A stretch of DNA of 64,000 nucleotides from Anaerolineales bacterium (GCA_015075275.1 JABTUU010000002.1:620001-684000), one strand, 5' to 3'; positions 7,871 to 15,720 are shown, counted from the stretch's first letter. Translations and numbers: made by a program. The notes: a model not told the origin generated them from the sequence alone.

Positions 7871-9445
7871 ATGACCCAACTCAAAATTACCGACGACCTC
7901 GACGCCCTCCTTGACGTGCTTCCCGCCAACATCCGCCATGCAATGGAGCAAATTAATCATACCGACTTGTTGCTCGAAGTCATCCTCGACCTTGGGCGTC
8001 TTCCTACAGCGCGCTTCGTAGACGAAGAAACGGCGCTTTCAAACGTGGAACTCACTCGCGCCGAACTCGATCACGTTGTCGAACGCGTCGGAACTTTCGA
8101 CGCGGACAACCGCGCAGGCATCGAGCGGACTCTCCATCGCATCTCTGCCATCCGCAACCGACGCGGTGCGGTGGTCGGACTCACTCTCCGCGTGGGTCGC
8201 GCCGTCTATGGCACAGTGGACATCATTCAAGACATCATCGAGACGGGCAAGTCTGTCCTCATCCTCGGTCGCCCCGGCGTCGGCAAAACGACTCTCCTGC
8301 GCGAATCGGCTCGCATTCTTGCGGAAAACAAACGCGTCATCATCGTGGACACCTCCAACGAGATCGGCGGCGACGGCGATGTGCCTCATCCCGCTGTTGG
8401 CAAGGCGCGGCGCATGCAAGTCAAAGTGCCGACGCACCAACATGAAGTCATGATCGAAGCGGTTGAGAATCACAATCCCGAAGTCATTGTCATTGACGAG
8501 ATCGGGCGCGAGCTCGAAGCCCTCGCCGCGCGCACCATCGCCGAACGCGGTGTGCAACTCATCGGCACGGCGCATGGTCAAACGCTCGACAATCTCCTCC
8601 TCAATCCAACCCTCAGCGATCTTGTCGGCGGCATCGAAGCGGTCACGCTGTCAGATGAGGAAGCGCGTCGGCGCGGCACTCAGAAGACCGTCCTCGAAAG
8701 ACGCGCTCCGCCCACGTTCGACGTCCTCATCGAAATTCAGCATCGCAATCGTTTCGCAATTCACACCGATATTATGTCTTCGGTCGATTCGCTGTTACGC
8801 GACGCACCTCTATCGCCCGAAGTACGGATGCGCGACGCCGAGGGGAAAATCCAGATCGAGAAATCCGCGCCGCCCGCGAAACCTAAAGCGGATGTGAAAA
8901 CGCCTCGTCGCGGGCTTCGTTCTGCTTCGTCTGCGGAGGCTTCACCCACCCCTCAACCGACTCCCACTGTTGGAGCCGCGTTACAAACTGTGCGCGTGTA
9001 TGCGTATGGCGTCGCGAAAAACAGACTGCAACAAGCCGCCAAGCGACTCGGCGTGCCAGCCGTCGTCGTGCGCGATGTGTCCGAAGCCGACGCGCTCGTC
9101 ACACTGCGGACGTATTATCGCAACCGCCAGCAGACCGTGATGGAAGCCGAGCAGCGCGGCATGCCGATCTATGTCCTGCGCGCCAACACCGTCGTGCAAG
9201 TGGAGCAGTTTCTCAGCGATCTCTACAACCTCAACGCCGCACCTACCCGCGACAACATGGAAGATACCCGTTATGAAACGCAAGCCGCCATCTCCGCCGT
9301 CCTCAACGGCGAACGCTGGGTAGACTTGCCTCCAGGTCCATCGCTCGTGCGTCGCCTGCAACACGAAATGGCTCGCAGCGCCGAGCTGGTCAGTCACTCG
9401 TATGGCAAAGAACCAAGAAGGCATGTGAGGATTTTTAGGGAGTAG
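7871..9445 (+). CDS. R3H-domain AAA ATPase (Ycf45/SpoIIIAA-like)
   Basis: 524 residues from the ATG at 7871; a GTG at 7853 would add six. An ATPase domain carries Walker A GRPGVGKTT (near residue 139), VIVIDEIGRELEALAARTIA as Walker B region and GTAHG as sensor, like stage III sporulation AA and plastid Ycf45 proteins. A Ser/Pro/Thr-rich linker leads to a second module and a C-terminal R3H nucleic-acid-binding motif (RRLQHEMARS, Arg-x3-His). The exact role is unknown; RNA or single-strand DNA binding is likely. The last 95 bp, which encode the R3H motif to the stop, are repeated twice downstream, marking the gene end as an insertion site. Confidence 0.85.
   Translation: MTQLKITDDLDALLDVLPANIRHAMEQINHTDLLLEVILDLGRLPTARFVDEETALSNVELTRAELDHVVERVGTFDADNRAGIERTLHRISAIRNRRGAVVGLTLRVGRAVYGTVDIIQDIIETGKSVLILGRPGVGKTTLLRESARILAENKRVIIVDTSNEIGGDGDVPHPAVGKARRMQVKVPTHQHEVMIEAVENHNPEVIVIDEIGRELEALAARTIAERGVQLIGTAHGQTLDNLLLNPTLSDLVGGIEAVTLSDEEARRRGTQKTVLERRAPPTFDVLIEIQHRNRFAIHTDIMSSVDSLLRDAPLSPEVRMRDAEGKIQIEKSAPPAKPKADVKTPRRGLRSASSAEASPTPQPTPTVGAALQTVRVYAYGVAKNRLQQAAKRLGVPAVVVRDVSEADALVTLRTYYRNRQQTVMEAEQRGMPIYVLRANTVVQVEQFLSDLYNLNAAPTRDNMEDTRYETQAAISAVLNGERWVDLPPGPSLVRRLQHEMARSAELVSHSYGKEPRRHVRIFRE
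9351..9445 (+). repeat. R3H gene 3'-end repeat, copy A (native)
   Basis: The authentic 3' end of the R3H ATPase gene. About 95 bp (encoding the R3H helix and the tail GKEPRRHVRIFRE plus stop) recur at 10332-10426 and 13271-13365. All three share the identical ending GGCATGTGAGGATTTTTAGG. Confidence 0.9.
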
Positions 9446-9454
9446 GAAATGGAG

Positions 9455-9460
9455 TAGAAT
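9455..9460 (+). promoter_or_regulatory. -10-like box before the first hotspot cargo gene
   Basis: TAGAAT followed by 6 nt and the ATG at 9467; same spacing as several other starts in the window. Confidence 0.35.
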
Positions 9461-9466
9461 CAATCT

Positions 9467-9667
9467 ATGCAAAAAATTTTTATTGAAAAGCGCGGAAAAA
9501 TTAAGCAGATGGACAGGTCGTTTGATTTGAAGTTTTGGCAGGCGCAACCCGCAAAAGCCCGCTTCGATGCTTCATGGGAATTAGTTGTCCATTATATGAA
9601 GGTAAAAAAGCGCGATGTTCGTCAACTCCGACTTCAACGATCTGTTACGCATTTTCAACGCCCATAA
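9467..9667 (+). CDS. Small partner protein of a nucleotidyltransferase (putative antitoxin)
   Basis: 66 residues: MQKIFIEKRGKIKQMDRSFD, then DLKFWQAQPAKARFDASWEL and a C-terminal LRLQRSVTHFQRP. Small proteins with this FWQAQ...A..WE pattern and a terminal LRLQRS motif commonly precede DUF6036/AbiEii-like nucleotidyltransferase genes. The 3' end overlaps that gene by 53 nt, so the two are translationally coupled and likely work as a pair. An antitoxin role is inferred from the gene arrangement only. Confidence 0.6.
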   Translation: MQKIFIEKRGKIKQMDRSFDLKFWQAQPAKARFDASWELVVHYMKVKKRDVRQLRLQRSVTHFQRP

Positions 9668-10055
9668 TGTCAGGTACATGGTGATTGGCGGGTACGCTGT
9701 TGTCCAATATGCTGAGCCGCGTTTCACCAAAGATCTGGATGTGTTGATCAGCACCGACACAAAAAATGCGGAGGCGGTCCATACTGCATTGAAGGAATTC
9801 GGCGCGCCGCTTGCGGGTTTGACGCCAAAGGATTTTTCGGAGGAAGGTTTCTTCTTTGGTGTTCCTCCCATTCGCGTGGATGTGTTGATGGGAATCCCGG
9901 GCATCAACTTCGATGATTGCTGGGACAGGCGGGTAGAAGTGGACTTTGATGGGTTGAACGTGATTTTCATTTCCAAGCAGGACCTGATACGTTCCAAGCG
10001 AGCGGCTGGCCGCCCACAAGATTTGATTGACGCAGATTTGCTCTCCCAAGAGTAA
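9615..10055 (+). CDS. DUF6036-like nucleotidyltransferase (AbiEii/MenT-type fold, putative toxin)
   Basis: 146 residues. The nucleotidyltransferase signature is visible: YMVIGGYAVVQYAEPRFTKD with the metal-binding pair in TKDLDVLI (about residues 39-46), a third acidic strand in IRVDVLMG and a C-terminal LIRSKRAAGRPQDLIDADLL that is typical of the family (K..aGR..D..D). Relatives act as toxins of type IV-like or abortive-infection systems, or as plain nucleotidyltransferases of unknown target. It forms cargo module 1 of the R3H/tmk hotspot together with its overlapping upstream partner. Confidence 0.75.
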   Translation: MFVNSDFNDLLRIFNAHNVRYMVIGGYAVVQYAEPRFTKDLDVLISTDTKNAEAVHTALKEFGAPLAGLTPKDFSEEGFFFGVPPIRVDVLMGIPGINFDDCWDRRVEVDFDGLNVIFISKQDLIRSKRAAGRPQDLIDADLLSQE

Positions 10056-10091
10056 CTTTCAGAACTTATGCGTGCCAAAGAACGACGAAAT

Positions 10092-10331
10092 ATGAAGAAA
10101 AATTCTATGAAGAAACGGAATGATTACGAACTGCGAAAGGAATATGACCTTTCGAAAATGACTGTCCTACCACGCGGACGTTTCGACCCCAAACGCAGAG
10201 TGGGGAGCAATGTCGTTGTGTTGGAGCCAGAGATCGCCAAGGTTTTCCCCAACGATGAAGCCATGAACGAAGCCCTGCGCTTGATTCTCAAAGCGACCAA
10301 AATCCCGCAAGGGACAACCGTTTCGCGATAA
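10092..10331 (+). CDS. Small acidic-tail hypothetical protein (antitoxin-like)
   Basis: About 79 residues from the ATG at 10092; ATGs at 10068 and 10107 are also possible. The pattern YELRKEYDLSKM followed by GSNVVVLEPEIAKVFPNDEA and NEALRLILK is that of a widespread small protein found next to toxin-like genes, often presumed an antitoxin with a C-terminal ribbon-helix-like segment. No toxin of the RelE or PIN type follows; it may belong with the upstream nucleotidyltransferase. The stop codon lies immediately before copy B of the R3H 3'-end repeat. Confidence 0.55.
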   Translation: MKKNSMKKRNDYELRKEYDLSKMTVLPRGRFDPKRRVGSNVVVLEPEIAKVFPNDEAMNEALRLILKATKIPQGTTVSR

Positions 10332-10426
10332 GGCGACTCCAACACGAAATGGCGCGCAGCGCCGAGCTGGTCAGTCACTCGTACGGCAAAGAACCCCGCA
10401 GGCATGTGAGGATTTTTAGGGAGTGA
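10332..10426 (+). repeat. R3H gene 3'-end repeat, copy B
   Basis: Second copy of the 95-bp R3H gene end, still ending in a stop codon in the right frame (TGA). Compared with copy A the differences from LQHEM onward are all synonymous (for example GCT/GCG, TAT/TAC, CCA AGA/CCC CGC), so it derives from a functional allele of the gene rather than from decay of copy A. Confidence 0.9.
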
Positions 10427-10526
10427 TGTAAGTAGACAGGGAAACAGGTACACAAGTAGATAGGCGGCTTGTTCATGAATTTATCTCTATTTTCTAAAAA
10501 TTAGAACAAATGGTATATTTATCACT

Positions 10527-11591
10527 ATGAGAACATCGGCAATTGATTTGTTTTGTGGAGTTGGTGGGCTTTCATATGGCTTAAAAAAAGCTGGCATAAC
10601 TGTTGATGCTGGCATTGACTTGGATGAAACATGTCAATATGCCTATGAACAAAATGTAAAAACGGATTTTCTTTTGAAGGATATTTCGAAAGTTCGAGGG
10701 AGCGAAATCAAGAAAACATATTGGTCAAACAAAGAAGAAGTAAAGATATTAGCTGGTTGTGCTCCATGTCAACCATTTTCTACTCATTCCAATAAAATCA
10801 AGACTGATAAAAGAACAAAAAAATGGCGTTTGATTGCTGAATTCCAAAGGCTTATCGAAGAAACTAATCCAGATATAGTAACAATGGAAAATGTCCCTAA
10901 TCTGGCAAATCAAAAGATATTCAAAGATTTTGTAAAATTTCTCGAAAAGAAAAAATATTCGATTTCCTATTCGAATGTTTACTGCCCAGATTATGGAATT
11001 CCGCAAAAACGGAGAAGGCTAGTTCTTCTTGCATCCAAATACGGGGAAATCAATTTGATACCAAAAACGCATTCGAAAGAAAATTACGTTACTCTAAAAC
11101 AAGCGATAGGGCATCTTCCACCAGTAGAAGCAGGTGAGATTATCAAAAGCGATCCATTGCACTGGACCACAAAACTTTCAGATATAAATTTGAAGCGTAT
11201 GAAAGCGTCCAAACCAAATGGAACATGGCTTGATTGGAGTGACGAACTAAAACTAGCCTGCCATGTAAAAAATACTGGAAAGACCTACAAATCAGTTTAT
11301 GGTCGCATGTCTTGGAATGAGCCATCATCAACCATAACCACACAATTCTACAACTTCGGGACCGGAAGATTTGGGCACCCTAAACAAAACAGAGCGCTAA
11401 CGATCCGAGAAGCAGCTATTTTACAAACATTTCCTGATACATACAAATTTTTTGAAACTGAGCCTTTCATAAAAAGACTCGGCATTCATATTGGAAACGC
11501 CGTGCCAGTTGAATTGGGCGTTGTGATTGGAAAATCTATCAAGCAACATATTAAGAGATATCATGGCAAAAAAAGATCGATTCTCGTTTGA
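10527..11591 (+). CDS. C-5 cytosine-specific DNA methyltransferase
   Basis: 354 residues. Motif I is AIDLFCGVGGLSYGLKKAG, motif IV is GCAPCQPFSTH with the catalytic Cys, motif VI ENVP, motif VIII QKRRRLVLLAS, and motif X GIHIGNAVP near the C-terminus; the target-recognition region lies between about residues 190 and 280. It methylates the 5-position of cytosine in an unknown sequence. Base composition is strikingly AT-rich and Lys/Asn/Ile-rich compared with neighbours, a sign of transfer. The 3' end overlaps the GHKL ATPase gene by 29 nt, so the two form one unit. A TATATT box sits 7 nt before the ATG. Confidence 0.93.
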   Translation: MRTSAIDLFCGVGGLSYGLKKAGITVDAGIDLDETCQYAYEQNVKTDFLLKDISKVRGSEIKKTYWSNKEEVKILAGCAPCQPFSTHSNKIKTDKRTKKWRLIAEFQRLIEETNPDIVTMENVPNLANQKIFKDFVKFLEKKKYSISYSNVYCPDYGIPQKRRRLVLLASKYGEINLIPKTHSKENYVTLKQAIGHLPPVEAGEIIKSDPLHWTTKLSDINLKRMKASKPNGTWLDWSDELKLACHVKNTGKTYKSVYGRMSWNEPSSTITTQFYNFGTGRFGHPKQNRALTIREAAILQTFPDTYKFFETEPFIKRLGIHIGNAVPVELGVVIGKSIKQHIKRYHGKKRSILV

Positions 11592-13212
11592 AATTTCCTT
11601 AAGTGTACTGAATCATTTAGGGAGAAATCTATATAGAAGTTTTATTACGATATTAGGAGAAGCTATTTCGAATTCCTGGGATGCAGACGCAAAAAACGTT
11701 TGGTTAGTAGTTGATAAAGAGAACAACACTTTAATCATCAAAGATGATGGCAGTGGGATGACAGCAGATGATTTTCAAAATAAATTTTTGAAAATCGGTT
11801 ATTCAAAAAGAAAAGATGGGACAATAAACACTGTAAAAGGTAGACCTTATATCGGACGAAAAGGGATAGGCAAGCTTGCATTACTTTCTTGCGCAGAAAG
11901 GATCAATGTTATCTCAAAAACAAACAAAGACGAGGACTATATAGGTGGGGTTATCGATAATTCCGAATTGAATCAGGCAATAACTGACGACTTAACCCCC
12001 CAAGAATACAAATTAGGTCGCGTTCAATATGAAAAGTTCGGAGAATATAAGGACAAACACAAACAAGGTACTCTCATATATTTTGAAAATGTCAAAGATG
12101 GAATCAGAAATAGCACAGAGCATCTCAGGAAATTAATTGCGTTATATTTTAGATTCTCACTTGTAGACGATAGTTTTCGTATATTTGTAAATGGAGACCC
12201 AGTAACACTTGCTGATTTGAAAGATCTCTCGGAAGCAACAGAATTTGTGTGGAATATCAATGAGTTGAAAGACCCATTCATTAATACTTTATCTAAACTT
12301 AAAAACGAATCGATAAACAAGAGAACTTCCCTTAAGATGATGGGCTTTATTGCATCAGTAGAAAAACCGCGTTATTTGAAAATCACAGGGACTGAAGAAA
12401 AAGTTGGTATTGATTTGTTCGTAAATGGGAGGTTGAGAGAAAGGGATATTTTAAAACATATGCCTGATTATTCAACACGACATATTGCGAGTTACCTTTA
12501 TGGTCAAATTCACTTCAATGAACTCGATAGTGACGAAAAAGATAGATTTACAAGCAGCAGAGATGGTGTTGTGCATGATGATGATAAATATAGCGAATTG
12601 ATAAAGGTTCTAAAAGATATTTTAGAAAAGATAAGTTCGGAGTGGGACGAACTTCGCCTAGATAGAGGTGAAGATGGCGATGACGAAAACCCAAGAAAAA
12701 CTTTAAAACAACGAAGAGCAAGGAGCTTGTATAATCTTTCGTCTAAAGAATATGCTGGTGATAAAGCTGACAAAGTAAATAACTGGTTGAAAGATTTACA
12801 ACCAGATGCGGAGTTTAATATCCCAGCATATGTGGACTGTTTCCTGTCCGAGAATTTAGTTAGAAAACTCATTGAAGAACGTCAGATTTCTCTTTCACCA
12901 GAAGCAGAGAAGGAAAGAGACAAATGGCGTGATGCAGAAATTTTCAGCAAGAATAAAGCTAATATTAGTATAGATATTAGGCGAACTGGTGGCGATTTAA
13001 GCTATTTATCAATGGATGGGCTTGCAAATTTGGTGGACAAGTCAAAAGACCCATTGAGAGAAGCGGGATTGTCAAGAGATGCAACGGAATACAAGCCAAT
13101 GAGAGATGCTTTAGCACATACGGCTTTGTTGACTGATGTGGCAAAGAAAAGATTGACAACCGTATATGAAAATATCCAAGGACGGGTGAGAACATTATTA
13201 TCGAAAAAATAA
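11563..13212 (+). CDS. GHKL (HSP90/MutL/MORC-like) ATPase with C-terminal HEPN-like motif
   Basis: 549 residues from the ATG at 11563 (a TTG-type upstream start at 11527 would overlap the methyltransferase more). The Bergerat fold is clear: N-box ILGEAISNSWDADAKNV, G1 box IKDDGSGMT, G2 box GRKGIGKLALLS. A middle S5-like region follows (NGRLRERDILKHMPDYSTRH). The C-terminal about 110 residues are helical, ending with YKPMRDALAHTALLTDVAKK: R514-x4-H519 matches the HEPN RNase motif and its context. GHKL ATPases are known partners of DNA methyltransferases in restriction-like systems; here an RNase effector is inferred. AT-rich, transferred with the methyltransferase. Confidence 0.85.
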   Translation: MAKKDRFSFEISLSVLNHLGRNLYRSFITILGEAISNSWDADAKNVWLVVDKENNTLIIKDDGSGMTADDFQNKFLKIGYSKRKDGTINTVKGRPYIGRKGIGKLALLSCAERINVISKTNKDEDYIGGVIDNSELNQAITDDLTPQEYKLGRVQYEKFGEYKDKHKQGTLIYFENVKDGIRNSTEHLRKLIALYFRFSLVDDSFRIFVNGDPVTLADLKDLSEATEFVWNINELKDPFINTLSKLKNESINKRTSLKMMGFIASVEKPRYLKITGTEEKVGIDLFVNGRLRERDILKHMPDYSTRHIASYLYGQIHFNELDSDEKDRFTSSRDGVVHDDDKYSELIKVLKDILEKISSEWDELRLDRGEDGDDENPRKTLKQRRARSLYNLSSKEYAGDKADKVNNWLKDLQPDAEFNIPAYVDCFLSENLVRKLIEERQISLSPEAEKERDKWRDAEIFSKNKANISIDIRRTGGDLSYLSMDGLANLVDKSKDPLREAGLSRDATEYKPMRDALAHTALLTDVAKKRLTTVYENIQGRVRTLLSKK

Positions 13213-13270
13213 ACTTACTCGAATGCCATGCCTAGAAGTTCAAGTAAAGAAACTAATATCATCATCTGTC

Positions 13271-13365
13271 GCCACCTTCAACACGAAATGGCTCGCAGCG
13301 CCGAGTTGGTCAGTCACTCGTATGGCAAAGAGCCGCGCAGGCATGTGAGGATTTTTAGGGAGTAG
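13271..13365 (+). repeat. R3H gene 3'-end repeat, copy C
   Basis: Third copy, ending TAG at 13363-13365. It remains in frame with an ATG at 13228, giving a 45-codon frame that starts MPRSSSKETNIII and then reads the R3H tail. Differences from copy A are synonymous except one Arg-to-His at the first position of the motif. A TATAAT box follows at 13374-13379. Confidence 0.9.
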
Positions 13366-13430
13366 AGACTGGGTATAATTGCGACAGGAGTCGTTATGAA
13401 ACCCATTTCAAGTGGGGATAAAATAAACCC

Positions 13431-13487
13431 ATGTTCATTACCCTCGAAGGACCCGAAGGCTCAGGCAAGACCTCGCGTATTCCCTAT
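13431..13487 (+). pseudogene. Duplicated 5' end of tmk (about 19 codons)
   Basis: MFITLEGPEGSGKTS followed by RIPYV copies the first codons of the intact tmk at 14303 (HIPYL there). Identity is nearly complete for the first 48 bp, then breaks at the stop codon of the minus-strand AbrB gene. It shows that the third cargo module entered at the start of tmk. Confidence 0.85.
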
Positions 13488-13732
13488 GTGTCCACTGTCA
13501 TTTGTAAATCCCTTTCGAGCTTCTTATTCGCCATCAAAGCCTTCATCAATCCCCTGCCCTTGTACTTTCCACGCAAAGAACGGACATACTCGCGTGTGGT
13601 TGGAGTGAGAATGATCTGCCTGGTTAGGGCGTTCACGTCAATCTGAAGATAAGTCCCATCCTTGATGCCCAATTGCTTGCGTATCATTGCAGGGATGACG
13701 ATTTGCCCTTTTGAATTGGAAACAGTTTCCAT
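13484..13732 (-). CDS. AbrB/SpoVT-type swapped-hairpin DNA-binding protein (MazE-like antitoxin)
   Basis: 82 residues with the classic N-terminal swapped-hairpin: METVSNSKGQIVIPAMIRKQ and LGIKDGTYLQID. The C-terminal half (REYVRSLRGKYKGRGLMKAL) is the sort of toxin-binding tail seen in VapB/MazE-like antitoxins. A good Shine-Dalgarno (AAGGAGAGC) precedes the ATG. No PIN or MazF toxin gene is adjacent, so it is either an orphan or pairs with the divergent small gene at 13860. Its stop codon overlaps the end of the tmk fragment. Confidence 0.8.
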   Translation of the reverse strand: METVSNSKGQIVIPAMIRKQLGIKDGTYLQIDVNALTRQIILTPTTREYVRSLRGKYKGRGLMKALMANKKLERDLQMTVDT

Positions 13733-13847
13733 TTTTAGCTCTCCTTGTCGAGTCTTTTGAATTCTACTCTAAACAACAGGGAAGAGGTTCTGATAACATC
13801 CATACTTCTTCCCTGTTTACTTGTTTCCCTACCCCAGTCTTTTCACG

Positions 13848-13853
13848 TATAAT
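13848..13853 (+). promoter_or_regulatory. -10 box with leaderless spacing
   Basis: TATAAT, 6 nt, then the ATG at 13860. No Shine-Dalgarno sequence is visible. Confidence 0.5.
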
Positions 13854-13859
13854 CAAACC

Positions 13860-14153
13860 ATGCAAGAAACTCAACAACTTCCCTATCTGTGGGATTACGA
13901 CCTTGACGCGGCTCAATTCCACGAAATCCTCAACGGACGTCTCGTGAAGGGACGCTTGAATCAGGATTGGGCAACGCGGCGCGTATTGGAATACGCCTCG
14001 TATGACGAGATCATCCGCTTGATCAGGTACAAAAGACTGGTTGAGAACTGGTCGCGCTGGCGAGGGAAAATCCGCTCCAGGAGCCGCGTGCGCGGGTTCG
14101 ATTTTCTCGTCAAGTGGCTCCCAGAAAAACATCCCGAATATCTCCGTGATTAA
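13860..14153 (+). CDS. Small hypothetical protein, LPYLWDYD family (DUF6922-like)
   Basis: 97 residues starting MQETQQLPYLWDYDLDAAQF, then EILNGRLVKGRLNQDWATRR and a basic C-terminal half (WRGKIRSRSRVRGFDFLVKW). The L-P-Y-L-W-D-Y-D opening and the RVLEYASYDEIIRLI segment resemble small proteins (DUF6922-like) often encoded next to nucleotidyltransferase or toxin genes. Function unknown. It is divergent from the AbrB-like gene and together they make cargo module 3 between the tmk fragment and tmk. Confidence 0.6.
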   Translation: MQETQQLPYLWDYDLDAAQFHEILNGRLVKGRLNQDWATRRVLEYASYDEIIRLIRYKRLVENWSRWRGKIRSRSRVRGFDFLVKWLPEKHPEYLRD

Positions 14154-14173
14154 CAAACTCTTTTTCAGTTGTA

Positions 14174-14251
14174 TCAATTAGGGGAAAGTTTGTTATTGAT
14201 CAAGTAGCGCATTTGTTCCGCTTCCTCTCTGTCAACTTTATACTTACTCAA
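14174..14251 (-). pseudogene. Possible remnant of a small gene (25 codons)
   Basis: On the minus strand a TTG at 14251 begins MSKYKVDREEAEQMRYLINN and stops after five more residues. The composition looks protein-like (charged amphipathic helix) but no family is recognised and the frame is too short to be sure. It may be the tail of a gene lost when module 3 was inserted. Confidence 0.25.
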
Positions 14252-14302
14252 TCTCCAGTCTCTAATCTCAATTCTCTACTCCTCTAATCCTCTACCCTCC
14301 CC

Positions 14303-14917
14303 ATGTTCATCACCCTTGAAGGACCCGAAGGCTCAGGCAAGACCTCGCACATCCCTTATCTCGTGGAATACCTCCGCGAAAAGGGACATGTCGTATTCCC
14401 CACGCGCGAACCAGGCGGCACGTCCATTGGCGAGCAGATTCGGGAAGTGATCCACGATCTGAAAAACGTGGAGATGCATCCGCGCGCCGAGACTCTCCTC
14501 TACCAAGCCGCGCGCGCCCAGATTGTGGAGCAGGTCATCAAGCCGCGTCTCGCGGACGGGGAAATTGTCATCTCCGATCGCTACTACGACTCGACGATTG
14601 CCTATCAGGGCTACGGGCATCAACAGGACTTGGAACAAGTCCGCAGGTTGGTGAAGTACGCGACGGGGGGGTTGATCCCTGATTTGACAATATTATTAGA
14701 CGTGGACGTTGAAGAAGGCTTGAAGCGCAAGAAGAAAGACAACGAGTGGAATCGGCTGGACGCGTACACGGTCGAATTCCATCAACGCGTCCGCGCGGGA
14801 TACTTGAAACTGGTCGCGGCTGAACCTAAGCGTTGGGCGACAGTGAACGCAGGGCAGAAGTGGGAGTCTGTACAAGAGGAGTTGAGGCGGGTCGTCTTGA
14901 AAAGGCTAACCGCCTGA
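14303..14917 (+). CDS. tmk: Thymidylate kinase (dTMP kinase)
   Basis: 204 residues, normal length. The P-loop is FITLEGPEGSGKTS, the DRY motif is SDRYYDSTIAYQGYG, and a lid region follows (VDVEEGLKRKKKDNEWNRLD). It phosphorylates dTMP to dTDP for DNA synthesis. No Shine-Dalgarno sequence is evident before the ATG. In relatives this gene would be expected close behind the R3H ATPase gene; here about 4.9 kb of accessory DNA separates them. The first 57 bp are duplicated at 13431. Confidence 0.97.
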   Translation: MFITLEGPEGSGKTSHIPYLVEYLREKGHVVFPTREPGGTSIGEQIREVIHDLKNVEMHPRAETLLYQAARAQIVEQVIKPRLADGEIVISDRYYDSTIAYQGYGHQQDLEQVRRLVKYATGGLIPDLTILLDVDVEEGLKRKKKDNEWNRLDAYTVEFHQRVRAGYLKLVAAEPKRWATVNAGQKWESVQEELRRVVLKRLTA

Positions 14918-14954
14918 AAAACCCGCAACCATCCTGCAACAAACGGGTTGATTT

Positions 14955-14987
14955 AACTATGGCGTAACGCCAATTAGCGCTATAGTT
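14955..14987. promoter_or_regulatory. Operator-like imperfect palindrome
   Basis: AACTATGGCG (14955-14964) faces CGCTATAGTT (14978-14987) with one mismatch, in the leader of the membrane-protein gene at 15017. A second small stem GGCGTAACGCC lies inside. Possible repressor site; no regulator is assigned. Confidence 0.3.
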
Positions 14988-15016
14988 CAACAAATTAGCA
15001 TAAGAGGAGTTTGGAT

Positions 15017-15694
15017 ATGGACCTCAATGGTTTTACCGCAGTATTGGGCGTATTAGGCGCATATTTTGTGATTCTGATGGTGCTCTCAATGAGCGTAGAA
15101 GCATTGCTCGAACCCATCACTCAGTTTCGCGGGCTGCGCAAGCAGGTCAGCCCAGACGATGTGTTGGCGTCGGTGGAAGAGTGGCTGCCCGAAGGTTCGG
15201 ATGAGATGAGGAAGGTAGTTGCAATTGAAACCTTTACCTCGCAAACCAGGACGAATTTAGAGGCGTTAAATCAAAGCGTGACCGAACTGCGCAACAGCGC
15301 CGTCAAAGCGCTGACCGAAATGGGAATGGAAGCGCAGATCAACACCGTACAGAAAGACATCGCGCTCAAATTGGTGACTTTGCGCCAAATGTACTTACAA
15401 AATGAAAAAAGACGCATCACGACCTTGCGTGTAATTTCCGCCGTCATCGGCGTCATCCTCGCATTCCTTTTAAGAATCAATTCCTTCGAGATTCTCGGCG
15501 CGCTTTTCCCCGCCCACGCGGTCGTCAGTTTGGATACGGCGATCGGACACATCGGCGGAATGCTCATCACAGGACTCGCGACCAGCGCAGGCAGTTCATT
15601 CTGGCACGACATGCTCGGACGCGTGCGCAACCTCAAGAATCTTTCCGGGCAGGCGCAAACCCTCCTCGACAACGTAAGCAAGCCCGTAGGTTAA
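15017..15694 (+). CDS. Membrane protein of unknown function
   Basis: 225 residues from the ATG at 15017, which has GAGGAG 7 nt upstream; a TTG at 15011 is less likely. One membrane segment is near the N-terminus (GVLGAYFVILMVLSMSVEAL), then about 110 residues of amphipathic helix, then two or three hydrophobic segments (VISAVIGVILAFLLRI, and around GGMLITGLATSAGSSFWHDM). The last pattern, a Gly/Ala-rich helix followed by FWHD and a short soluble tail, recurs in uncharacterised bacterial membrane proteins. Transcription ends at a strong terminator 27 nt after the stop. Confidence 0.6.
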   Translation: MDLNGFTAVLGVLGAYFVILMVLSMSVEALLEPITQFRGLRKQVSPDDVLASVEEWLPEGSDEMRKVVAIETFTSQTRTNLEALNQSVTELRNSAVKALTEMGMEAQINTVQKDIALKLVTLRQMYLQNEKRRITTLRVISAVIGVILAFLLRINSFEILGALFPAHAVVSLDTAIGHIGGMLITGLATSAGSSFWHDMLGRVRNLKNLSGQAQTLLDNVSKPVG

Positions 15695-15720
15695 ATCTCA
15701 CGCTTCACCATCAAGATTAA

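Noticed and set aside
9446..14302. Integrase, transposase or tRNA as cause of the hotspot
   Set aside because: None encoded in the interval; all frames there are accounted for by the listed genes.
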